Positions 1 through 9,550 of a DNA stretch of 64,000 bases are shown piece after piece. The first letter of the stretch is position 1, and every line of letters begins with the position of its first letter. Source of the DNA: Nageia nagi (Eukaryota; Pinophyta); NCBI GenBank assembly GCA_050084985.1, contig JBITNC010000002.1:29636001-29700000 (forward strand), given 5' to 3'. The position numbers were made by a program, and so were the translations under genes. Under the pieces are notes generated by a model, which did no database searches, had not been told where the DNA came from, and saw nothing but the letters and a program-made list of their open reading frames with translations.

Positions 1-108
1 CCAAAGCATTTCACTACTACATAGGGTCCGGAACCACATGGATTCGAATTTTTTTTTTTTTTAAAGAGCAATAAAAATGGCTTCATCATCTCCGGCTTAT
101 GTCATCAG

Positions 109-1346
109 CTACACCAGGCGAGGAATGCCCCCACTTCTTGATAAATATTCTCGATATTGATAAATAGGACATGTGGTTTGTTCGTGAGAGCCATTGCAGG
201 CCAAACACAAACCAGAGGCTGACCCGGAAGAGGAAGCTTGGCTTACATCATCATTCAACACATTCTGAGCCTTTTCTACAGTAGGATAAGGATATCTTCT
301 TGCATCGCTTTGTCTACTTAGCATGGTAATCCGGTTTGCCATATTTCTACACAAATTTTGGAGTTCCTGAATCTCCGTCGATGAAGCTACCCCTTGATTC
401 ATATTAAGCTGATGAGGGGCTGATAAGGCCAAGGGGGCTCTAGGGACTGGCAAGGTTGATGGCCACTGTTGGATAGGGGCGGGGATACTGGCCAGTGGTG
501 GAGCCAAACTAATTACTTGAGGTCTCAAAATTTGCTGTTGGGCTGTTATTGGAAAATAAGGCATTGGTATGCGACTTGGCAATTTTCCAACTGCAATGAG
601 ACAGGATTCAGCATACACTGCTTGTCTATAGACCTCTGGGAAAGTATTTACTCCGGAATTTTGGATTTGCAGAGAGAGATCCGGAGGAAAGGCTCTCAGG
701 TAATACATTAAGGCTTGAAATTGCTGAGGCCTGACTGGCATGGGTACTCTCATCCAAGTTTTTTGGAATCTAATGTTGAAATCCAGGATATTTTCTTGCT
801 CGTATCTTTTGATTGAAGTGAACTGTGTTAACAAGGAAAAGGGATCTCCTAATTCATTAAATTCCAAGATAAAGGGCTCTGCCAGTTGAGCCCAAGTAGT
901 TATAGATCCGTTAGGAAGGCCCCTGTACCAATCTAGGACCTTTCCTTTGAAGGATTGAGCCAGTAATCTCACCATGACATCTTCATGCTGGATATTATGA
1001 ATCTTAGCTAGGCCAGCTACATCAACACAATGCTCGTAAGCCGTTTTCTCTGATGTTGCATCAAACTCCGGAAGGGTTTTAAAACATTTGCTGGGATGTC
1101 ATGCAACACTGCCAGGGCTATTGGTACCCCATTGTCCCATTCCGGATAGATATTCTGAACTGGATTAGCCATTGTAGGAGAGATGTTTCTAGTATGAAGA
1201 TCAGATGGTTCTGGCTTGGTAAAGGATTTTAGGGAGCTGATACTATTCAGAGACTTGGACTTGATCAGGGTCTTTCTCTTAGGAGTATCTAACATTCTAA
1301 AATTCGGTGCTTCTTTTACTGCTCTGGTTTTAGATCTAGTCCACAT
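109..1346 (-). pseudogene. Gag of a Tat/Ogre-like Ty3/gypsy retrotransposon, frameshifted
   Basis: Two minus-strand reading frames (1346-1017, starting MWTRSKTRAVKEAPNF, and 975-109) make up one Gag. The second frame stays open upstream to about 1085 (KTLPEFDATSEKTAYEHC), so a single frameshift near 1075-1085 separates them. The central part has the retrotransposon Gag signature (KGKVLDWYRGLPNGSITTWA, then F-x-R-F-Q-K-T-W), the core that builds the virus-like particle. Near the C-terminus is a cysteine cluster, CLACNGSHEQTTC, spaced C-x2-C-x3-H-x4-C, one residue shorter than the usual zinc knuckle. It lies just downstream (minus strand) of a primer site and LTR at 1462-3041, so this is the 5' end of an element whose pol lies left of the window. 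The Tat/Ogre lineage is inferred from the leader and Gag style. Confidence 0.8.
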
Positions 1347-1461
1347 AAACTCCAGGTTGCAAAAGAAAGTGACAGGTTCAAAAGCACATATGATATTTAC
1401 AAATAATTTGCTTTAATACATACCATAGATAGTGCTTCAGCAGAGTCGCCAATAAGTTTCT

Positions 1462-1482
1462 TCGTGTCCCACCGGGCGTGCC
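1462..1482 (-). promoter_or_regulatory. Candidate tRNA primer-binding site of the gypsy element
   Basis: On the minus strand the sequence TGGCACGCCCGGTGGGACA follows the LTR end by about 12 bases and precedes Gag. It starts with TGG, the complement of a tRNA 3' CCA end. Plant Tat/Ogre-type elements carry very similar leaders. I did not assign the tRNA. Confidence 0.55.
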
Positions 1483-1621
1483 AAAAAGAGATATTGTTGA
1501 TTAAGATTGTGTAATATATGCACCGTGAGCAATCTTAACCAAAGTAAATCATGAACAGACTATAGTGACAGTCTGATCTCCGAAGAAGGCCGGTTCCTTA
1601 TCTATTGGGCATAGAAAAAGT

Positions 1622-1738
1622 AACAGGAAAGGAAATAAAAGGAGTAAAGTGCAAGGAATTCAAGCAAAAGGGTTAGGGTAACAGGAAAGAAATAAAAGGA
1701 GTAGAGTGCGAGGAATTTAAGCAAAAAGGCTTAGGGTA
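1622..1738. repeat. Two-copy tandem repeat of about 58 bp in the gypsy LTR
   Basis: Units 1622-1679 and 1680-1738 both run from AACAGGAAAG through GGAGTAAAGTG-like sequence to TTAGGGT, with a few substitutions and small indels. Confidence 0.85.
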
Positions 1739-2082
1739 ACAAGAGAGAAAGCAAAGGTGGATCACTAGTTCAGCGCGGGCTTTCACAGTGTGTGAAACCT
1801 TGGCCTGAATCTAGTGTAGCAGCTACGGTACAAGCTCTCACTCTCTAATAGTTTCCCAGCTTTACTCTACCATGTAGCAGACACAGTTATACTAGCAACC
1901 CGCAATTATCATTCAGGAAACAAGCCAAGCTGCCACGATGTAACCAAATTAAGAATGACAATTACGAGTGCTAGACAAGAAAGGTCAAGATGGTTTCATA
2001 TTACTGATAAAAACTACAGGTCTTCGAGAACAAATGTAAAGAGCAATACTAGGCTTCCGACCCTTTTCTCATTTTATTTTCA

Positions 2083-2092
2083 TATATTTATA
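2083..2092 (-). promoter_or_regulatory. TATA box of the gypsy LTR
   Basis: Minus-strand TATAAATATA about 590 bases inside the inner LTR edge, a usual position for an LTR promoter with a long R/U5. Confidence 0.5.
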
Positions 2093-2280
2093 CTGTAGTA
2101 ACAACAGTTACAAGAAGTGCAGAATAGAAACGGTTGCAAAACGGCTTCAAGATTCTAGCCTTCTTTTAACTGATACTACCTACATACGCCACTTGGCAGA
2201 ATATTACAAAAACAGGCAAGATTGCAGATGATATGATTCTTGACAACTGTGATCTGACCTTTTGCTAGCTTCGTCTCTAC

Positions 2281-2740
2281 ATTTCGGAATGTTTTACTCA
2301 CTGGCTCGGCTATTTGATCACTTTTTTGTTGCCCTCATCGCTTCCGGGCTCCGGTTTTGGGTTAAGGACCGGAATCGCTGACATCATCTCTTACCTCCGG
2401 AATATTTTGCTCACTGGCTCTGGCTATTTGATAGCTCCTTACTGACCTCATCATCTCTGGAACCCAGTTTCATTCAAAAATGTGAATGTTGTTCTCCCCG
2501 TGATGTCATCTTCCCCTTCCGGAAATGTTTTACTCGCTTTCTCCAGAACCCGGGCCTTTCCATAACTGAGCTTTTATCATCTCATTCCGGAATGCTTTAT
2601 CCACTGACTCTGGTCTTTTAATCACCCCTTGCTGACATCATCATCTCCGGAACCCGGTCTTTGCCAAAATACGACTATCTTATCCTCTGTGACGTCATCA
2701 TCTTATTCCGGAATTCTTTACTTCCGGACTCCAGCCTGTT
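2281..2740. repeat. Degenerate repeats of about 120 bp rich in CCGGAA
   Basis: A module beginning TCCGGAATNTTTTACTCACTGG and ending in TGACATCATCATCTCCGGAA recurs with starts near 2283, 2396, 2517, 2585 and 2705; some copies are incomplete. It lies upstream of the minus-strand TATA box, so it is in the U3/enhancer part of the LTR. Confidence 0.6.
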
Positions 2741-3308
2741 TTGTTTGCTCCAGAAAAACTCCCGGGGATCTTAAAATGAACCCATGATTGCAAGTAAAGT
2801 ACACCGGGGCTTTAATAAAGAATTTATTATGTATGAATATACACACATTAATACTTCCTCATTTTTCCAAACAATTTTTGACTCTTTCAATGGATGTAAA
2901 TACAATAAATATTAATTTAGGGCACTCAAAATTATAATGGGTGTTTAAAATTACTTCATGATGGGCATATAAAATTCTATGGTGGCATGTGCCTACTGGC
3001 ATAATGTTGAAAAAAGGTTGCAAAGTTTTGAGTTAGTACTAACAATTGTATCCCTCAAAGTTTAGGCATTCATTCAAATAACTCATGCCTTTTTAAAAAG
3101 GAGTTGTCTAGCTAAGGGAATTTTTGCCCATCCCCCCGATAATTTGACATTTTAAAAGATTTGACCATATTTATGATAAATCAAAAAACTTTTCTCAATC
3201 ATATTTTTTGTAATTTTTGGATGCATATTTGCAAAACTAATATATAAAAATAGCTTCGTGAATATGTTAGGTATGGGTTAAATTAAAAAAGAAAGGAATG
3301 TTTCCAAA

Positions 3309-3375
3309 TGGAATGCTAGTGTTTTGGTTAAGACATTGGACTTTGAACTAGTATACTTGGGTTTGAATATCCAAA
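3309..3375 (+). other. tRNA-Gln-like segment (SINE head or tRNA relic) inside the MITE
   Basis: The stretch contains a D-arm-like GGTTAAGACA, then TTGGACTTTGAAC resembling the anticodon arm of plant tRNA-Gln(UUG) (CTGGACTTTGAATCCAG), then a B-box-like GGGTTTGAATATCC. No closed acceptor stem is seen and the stems are eroded, so it is not a working tRNA. A T-rich run follows at about 3400, which a tRNA-derived SINE would allow. Confidence 0.45.
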
Positions 3376-3540
3376 ACATCATCTTTACATCCCTTAATCA
3401 ATCTTTTTTTTTGGAACTTAGTTTTTTTTTGGGCCATTTTTTTAGGATTGAGTTTTTTTTACTATTTTTTTGCATATTCGTGAAACTATATTTTTGCATA
3501 TTCATGAAATTAATATGCAAAAAAAATATTTACGAATATG

Positions 3541-3592
3541 CTTCTATAGAATAGTTTCACAAATATGCTTCTATAGAATAGTTTCACAAATT
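3541..3592. repeat. Two 27-bp tandem units inside the MITE
   Basis: CTTCTATAGAATAGTTTCAC followed by AAATATG is repeated at 3541 and 3568; the second unit ends slightly differently. Confidence 0.8.
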
Positions 3593-3690
3593 TGTCCATT
3601 AGGAAAAAAGCAGAAACAAAAAAATGCACGAGCGTGTCAAATTGTTACGGGGGCAATTAGTCCCTTAGCTAGACAACTCCTTTTTAAAAA

Positions 3691-4058
3691 TACATATTTG
3701 TGTTGGCATAACATTAGAAAATAATAGAATCACCTATCAATTATATTTTTTTAAAATTCTATAGGAAAAAATTTTTGATGCCTTCTTTTCGCTTCCACAT
3801 CTATCTATAAACTAAAATCTTTGATGCAAATCCCTTTTTATAAAACACATATCTATTTTACTTTTGTCTAACAATAAGACTACATAACTACTTATCTTTT
3901 GAAACAATACCCAAGAGACATTAAACATTATACAACTTTTTGTCAATTCTTTACTCTGATTTCTAATGAGTTCAACTCTTTGATCTATGGAAGTCTTATG
4001 TACTCAAGTTGGTTAGGATACTTTTGACCAAGTTTTTACAACTAGGTTAGATACCTTC

Positions 4059-4109
<51 letters not shown>

Positions 4110-5037
4110 ACAGAGAGGTATCAATCTCAAGGAGCTATCTTTTTTTTGCATAATTGAATTTGAGAATTTTGATTAATGCTATTGGTATTTATATAGTTAT
4201 GTAAATTTATTTTTCCATCAGTTGACTATTTTCTTTTAAATATATATATATTTTAAAGTCGTACAATATTGTTTTAATTTTTTTTAAAAGTTGGTTAATA
4301 TTTTTTTTTTAAATTTTAATATTGTGATATTTGAGTCTTTTCCCTCCCCCTAGATGCCATTATAGAATGCCTCTTGGTATAATAAAAGGAACTCAATCAA
4401 TTAGGTATGCTCCCAACTAAAAAATATCTATCAAACCTTAAGGAAAATAAAGAGAAAAGATAAATATAAATATAATAATTTATACAATTCTTTGAATATA
4501 AAGGCATTTCACTATAATCAAGTAGAGAAGAAGGAAAATTCCATAGAAAATAAGCATTCCAATCGATATCATATATATTTTTATTGCATCAGGCTATATA
4601 AGTATACCCATCATTTCTTACAACCCATTCCATGAAGTTATTATATGACACTAGATAATATCTTGATATAATCCTAAATGAGGTGTATGGAATATATTGA
4701 TGATAAGTGTAATGAGATGCTTTTTCATGATTCTTCGAGTCATATTTTATATATTCTTTGCATATCTTTGATAAGGATTGCATCAATTATTTATCCAAGT
4801 GTCACTTCACTTATCCATCATTATTTAACTTAACTCATTCTTCAAACTGATATGATTCAGTTGCCAAAGTAATACATATAAATTACCTTATTTGATCGAT
4901 CACTAATATCATATTAGTTGATAGATTTCCATGCTAACATGAAGGAAGGACTACAAATTATGCTAATGAAGATACTATTGAACCAAATTTATTCTTATAT
5001 CATATAATAAGGTTGATAAGAATCTTCAAGAAAATTA
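3691..5037. other. AT-rich gene-free stretch
   Basis: No reading frame here resembles a known family. The only clear structure is the TA microsatellite at 4062-4105. The right end may hold an unrecognisable copia Gag upstream of the protease remnant. Confidence 0.5.
4062..4105. repeat. (TA)n microsatellite
   Basis: An almost uninterrupted run of alternating T and A. Confidence 0.95.
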
Positions 5038-6765
5038 GATTCTTGATTTTGGATGTTCCAATCATACGATAAGAAAGGGGGGTTTATTTTCTTCTTGGAC
5101 CATTCACTCAAATACAATTTCAAGTTTGGAGATGATAAATCTTTAGAGGTGGATAACAAAGGTGTAATGGATGTGAACACAAGAGAATACAAGAAAAGGG
5201 TTCATGATCTTTATCACACACCAAATTTGAAACATAATTTATTGAGTATAGGGTAGATAATGGAAAAAATTACAAGCTAATTTTTTAGGATATGAAATAC
5301 CTTATTTATGATAAGAACCATGGGAATAGACTTGTTACTACTATTCCTATGACCAAAAATATGTTGTTTCTTTTGAAATTTAGAGGATAAGGGTTAATTT
5401 AGCTAATATTATTATTGAAAATAAGATTTAGTTGTGGCATTTCAAGTATGATCATTTGAATTTTTCAAGTTTAAGGCTTGTAACATCTCAAGAGATGGTT
5501 TATGGTTTGCCAAAAGTGGAGGAGCACAAAACTATTTGTGAGGGGTGTACATTGGGAAAGCATGCCAAGCATAATTTTCCTAAAGGGAAAGCATGGAAGG
5601 AATCATACCCACTTCAATTGGTTCATTATGATATATGTAGACCAATGTAGACCATGAGCTTGGAAAAGAATTCTTATTTTCTTACTTTTACAAATGATTA
5701 CTTCACAATGTGTTGGGTGTATTTCCTCAAGCATAAGGATGAAGCATTTACTTATTTCTAGGAGTTTAAAAATCTAGTTGAAAATTATAGTGGTTGCAAC
5801 ATTAAGTGTTTGAGGACTGATTATGGTGGTGAGTTTTTCTCTAATGAGTTCCTCCAATTTTGCAAAGATAATGGCATTAAAAGGCAACTCACTACTACCT
5901 ATAATCCATTAGAAAATGAAGTAGTAGAGAGAAAAAATAAGAATGTTATAGATATGACTAGGAGTATGTTTTCGAATAAGGGGTTGATAAACTCTTATTG
6001 GGTTGATGTAGTCTAGATAACAATATTGAATAGGAATCCTACCAACAACTTGGAGAAAATGACTCCCTATGAGGCTTGGTATGAAAATAAACCCAATGTT
6101 AACCACTTCAAAGATTTTGGTTTCTTGGTTTATGCTCATTTGGCTAATGAAATTAGGAAGAAGCTTGATCCTAAGAGTGAAGAATGTATTTTTGTTGGTT
6201 ATTGTGAAATAAGTAAAGCCTATAGGATTTATAACCCAAAAACTCATAAAATTGTGATTTTTAGATATGTAATTTTTGATTAAGGGGAGTATATGATTAT
6301 CAAAACTTTATGTTAATGATGGTAGTAATAGTGGAAGTTATATAATTATAGATCCATGTGTTTCACCTAACTTACAAATTATTCAACCAAATCCACCAAC
6401 CATCCCTTCAAATATTCCCAAACAAAGCACTTTAAGTCCATCTTCAAGTGATGATTCTCCAAACATCTTTTTAGATGTTATGAAGACAAAAAGAGGGAAA
6501 AAGGAACTTCAAATTCATCCTCCTACTAAAGTTTTAGACAATCATTTTCATAGAATACTTACTAGAGGACAAGCTTAAGAAATTAACCAAGTTGTTCAAA
6601 CACTTGAGAATATGCACATGTATGGTGATGAAGATGAAGGTGAACCAAAAGGTGATGTTATATTAATTATGATTTGATGACTATTGCTAATTTTGAACCT
6701 TGTTATTATGAATAAGCTTGTACTAATGGTGTTTGGATGCAAGCTATGCAAGAGGAGATCTAGAA
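5038..6765 (+). pseudogene. Truncated Ty1/copia pol: protease end, integrase, start of RT
   Basis: Domains run in copia order on the plus strand. A protease remnant is at about 5041, with DFG-C-S-N-H where DSG/DTG is expected, so the catalytic motif is altered. The integrase zinc region (WHFKYDHLN, then CEGCTLGK) is at 5432-5600. Integrase core motifs are at 5810-5960 (RTDYGGEF with the second Asp, and NEVVERKNK with the Glu). The integrase C-terminal part ends in RYVIFD near 6280. WMQAMQEEI near 6735-6765 is the very start of the reverse transcriptase, after which the similarity stops. Several in-frame stops and frame changes interrupt it, and no LTRs are visible nearby. Confidence 0.8.
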
Positions 6766-7149
6766 CTTGGGGTCTACCTTTTTCAACTCGAGAGTTTTAA
6801 CACCCACTTGCCTCTCCAACTCCCCTCACAATATTTTGAAATATTTCCTCTCTTTTCTCTTCTTGGTTTATATGCTAGGCAAATATATTTATTTATTAAT
6901 TATTCAAATTGTATATATACAATCTTAAATCTTTTAATGACCATAATTGATTCTCTTAACAATAGTATAGACTAAAAGATTGGTAATTTTCTATCTTTAT
7001 TCTATTATTTCTATGAGACCAAAAAATAAAGAAAATATTATTAGGGTTTTTTAATAAAGATATAAAAAATAATTTTATAAATAAAATTGTAAACCATATT
7101 TAACATTATTTAATTAATAAAATATTGTGTTTTGAATTACAAAATTTCA

Positions 7150-7570
7150 TTAATTATTGATTAGTACATAATTTGCATGTCAAATAACTTGCAAATTGCA
7201 TATCATTTAATTGTAATTTTTTCATGTCATATAATATATAAATTTTCATATTATTTAAACATGTTATTATATGTTTGATGAATTGAAAGCTTGTACATTA
7301 ATTGATTGAATTTTTATAAATCTAATGACCTACAAATTTGTATGTTGTTAGATTGCACTTTTTCATATCAAAAAACTTGTAAAAGTTTATGTCTTCCACC
7401 TATATTTTTGCATGTTGGATAGCCTACAAATATTCATATTATTTAATTGCAACTTTGTATGTTGCATGAATTGTAAATATGTACATTGAAGAACCTATAA
7501 ATGTGTATATTATTTGATTGTTGATTGTACTTTTATATGTGAAATCATTAGTAAATTTTATATTATTCAA
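7150..7570. repeat. Degenerate minisatellite, unit roughly 50-60 bp
   Basis: The pattern CTACAAATTTGTATGTTATT followed by an A/T-rich arm ending CATGTCAAATAACTTG recurs about seven times with many changes. Unit borders are approximate. Confidence 0.5.
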
Positions 7571-7581
7571 TTACAAAATCA

Positions 7582-7965
7582 ATGGATAATATGTGTGTGT
7601 GTGTGTTGAGTTCAAATCTAAAATTTTATAAATTAGTAATCTAACTTTCCCCTTTTCCTTATGTATCAACCATTTTAATCTTTCAATCATGGCCAAAGCT
7701 TCAAGTTGTAAATGTAGAAGTAATACACAATTTAATTCCATAATGGATGTGAGTTTATCAAGAAATTAACAATTATGTGTGTGTTACTTTGATTTATATT
7801 GAGTTCAAATATACTAATTTATAAATTAGTAATCTAGCTTTCCCTTGTACTTCATGTATCAACCATTTTAATCTTTCAATAATGGCCAAAGCTTCAAGTA
7901 AAGGTAGAAGTAGTACACAATTTAATTTCATAATGGGCATGAGTTTTTCAAAGAAATTAAAGGTA
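7582..7965. repeat. Two-copy tandem duplication, about 193 bp
   Basis: Both copies contain TTGAGTTCAAAT, TAAATTAGTAATCTA and ATGGCCAAAGCTTCAAGT in the same order; the TTGAG marks lie at 7606 and 7799. Confidence 0.85.
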
Positions 7966-8279
7966 ATTGATGCTTATAAGGAATGAGTAGCTTAATATTA
8001 TTTACATAATGTTATTTCTATAATTTATTTTAACATAAATACTAAAGTTTTAAATAAGTTACTCATATGCTACAATTCAACATGAAAAACCATTATTTTT
8101 ATTCTTGAGAAAAAAATTCCTGATATTATTTATATTATGGTCTTGTATTCAAGGATAAGGAACTTATCAATAATAATATGATATTTACGACTAATCAAAA
8201 GGAATATTAAGATAGAAAAATTTGAGGTGAATTTTGAAATTATATTAGGTATATTTATGATTTTTTATGTCTCTCTTTT

Positions 8280-8280
8280 C

Positions 8281-8311
<31 letters not shown>

Positions 8312-8312
8312 A
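8280..8312. repeat. (AT)n(GT)n microsatellite
   Basis: Alternating AT passing into GTGTGTGTG. Confidence 0.9.
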
Positions 8313-9550
8313 ATAATTATATGATTTAATTTAATAAAAGAAAGGAAGCCACAATAACTTATATACTAATAAAATGCTACCATACCAAGATTTAGTGGTG
8401 AAATATGGTCATGCACTTGTATTATTCTAATTTACTCAACATGCTCTCCATAAGCTCTAAAAGGGTGATCTACCAAATTTCTATGGATTATGCCCTAAAG
8501 ATTTCATAATAACTTAGATTTCAAGCAAGTTTTTTAAAAATCAAAGTCTAAGTAAGATAATTTATAACATCTTGCTTCCCTTTAAAGGTATAAAATGGAT
8601 TCAATATTTATGTGATCATCGAGAGAAAATATCTTGATGTTTTTATTTTTTGATTTGTAGTTGGTGGTAACAATATTTCTTGGTGGATGTGTTTTTTTGA
8701 TATGTCAAATATTTTTGTATTTTGGTGGTATGAAATACAGAGTGTGCAAATCCCACCAGCCCTTTTTGTATGAAAAAAGGTATTTTAAATTAATAGAAAA
8801 TCTTTTTCATTAAAAAAAAAGACAAAACTTAATTACATATTTCAACTAAGGGAATGAAATATTTGGGTGTTTTTACTATTTAGCCCCTAAAACACAACCA
8901 TAACTTTATTCTCTAAAAGTTTTCAAATATGTTTTCTTAAGTAATATCGAATAATGATTTTTTATTCCTTCAATTATGCATATTTTATTGTATTTTTTTT
9001 TTCCTATTTTATGTGAATTTTTTTTAATATATGAAATGTTTTCATGATCATTATTATTGAGTCTAAGTTAAATTTAGGCTCTTATGGTCCTTGATACCAA
9101 TTATAAAATCACCTTTCCCCAAAGGAAAATAATCCATTTATAATTATATAATTTATTTATATAATATTTCAATGAGTAAATCTCCTTATAAATTACGTTA
9201 TCCATATGAATACATAATGAGAACCTAATTTAATAGAGATAAAATAACAATAAAGTAGAAAATACATATATTTTATTAACATATAATCTTAGTAGATTAG
9301 GTCCTTATGTAGTAAAATGTAAATCCAAACCTAGCTATACATACTACATATAACCTTCTCCCCTCATAGTAATATGGAATCAACCTTTCTACCCTATGAT
9401 CAAATGATGTTAATTAATATAATCCATTTGGTTAACCCTTCTACTTCATATAAAAAGGGATAAATAATGTATATAGGTATTTATCTAATGTTTGAATATT
9501 TTTAGGTTAAGAATTTTTTTATATCTAGTTCAAGTTAGCAATTGCAAAAT

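Larger units (their letters stand above)
1495..3041 (-). mobile_element. 5' LTR of the gypsy element (outer edge uncertain)
   Basis: The inner edge is set by TCAACA (minus strand) just before the primer site. A minus-strand TATA box lies at 2083-2092, so about 1495-2055 would be R/U5 and the part beyond 2095 would be U3. The outer edge is a guess: TGTTAG on the minus strand ends near 3041, giving an LTR of about 1.5 kb, but no second LTR is in the window to confirm it. The U3 part holds degenerate CCGGAA-rich repeats. Confidence 0.5.
3090..3690. mobile_element. MITE with perfect 20-bp TIRs and a 10-bp target duplication
   Basis: GGAGTTGTCTAGCTAAGGGA at 3100-3119 is exactly inverted at 3661-3680, and similarity continues inward for about another 10 bases with mismatches. 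Both ends are flanked by TTTTTAAAAA (3090-3099 and 3681-3690), which reads as a 10-bp AT-rich target duplication. That length fits Mutator-like elements. The 581-bp body has no credible coding frame, so it would depend on a transposase from elsewhere. Because the duplication is itself palindromic, it could instead be part of the inverted repeat. Confidence 0.75.
6766..9550. other. AT-rich stretch without genes, with minisatellites
   Basis: Apart from the repeats listed separately I see no coding similarity. Near 9085-9100 the minus strand reads AATTGGTATCAAGG, close to a copia primer site (TGGTATCAGAGC); it may be the last trace of another minus-strand element, but no LTR could be matched to it. 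Confidence 0.45.

Noticed and set aside
469-711. Plus-strand open frame opposite the gypsy Gag
   Set aside because: Antisense shadow of a clear Gag with domain motifs on the minus strand.
3309-3375. Functional nuclear tRNA-Gln gene
   Set aside because: Anticodon and D/T arms are only partly paired and no acceptor stem closes; kept only as a tRNA-like relic.
4062-4105. Replication origin or promoter at the TA run
   Set aside because: A plain microsatellite in gene-free DNA gives no support for either.
9085-9100. Primer-binding site of a further minus-strand copia element
   Set aside because: AATTGGTATCAAGG alone, without a recognisable LTR or gag, is too weak.
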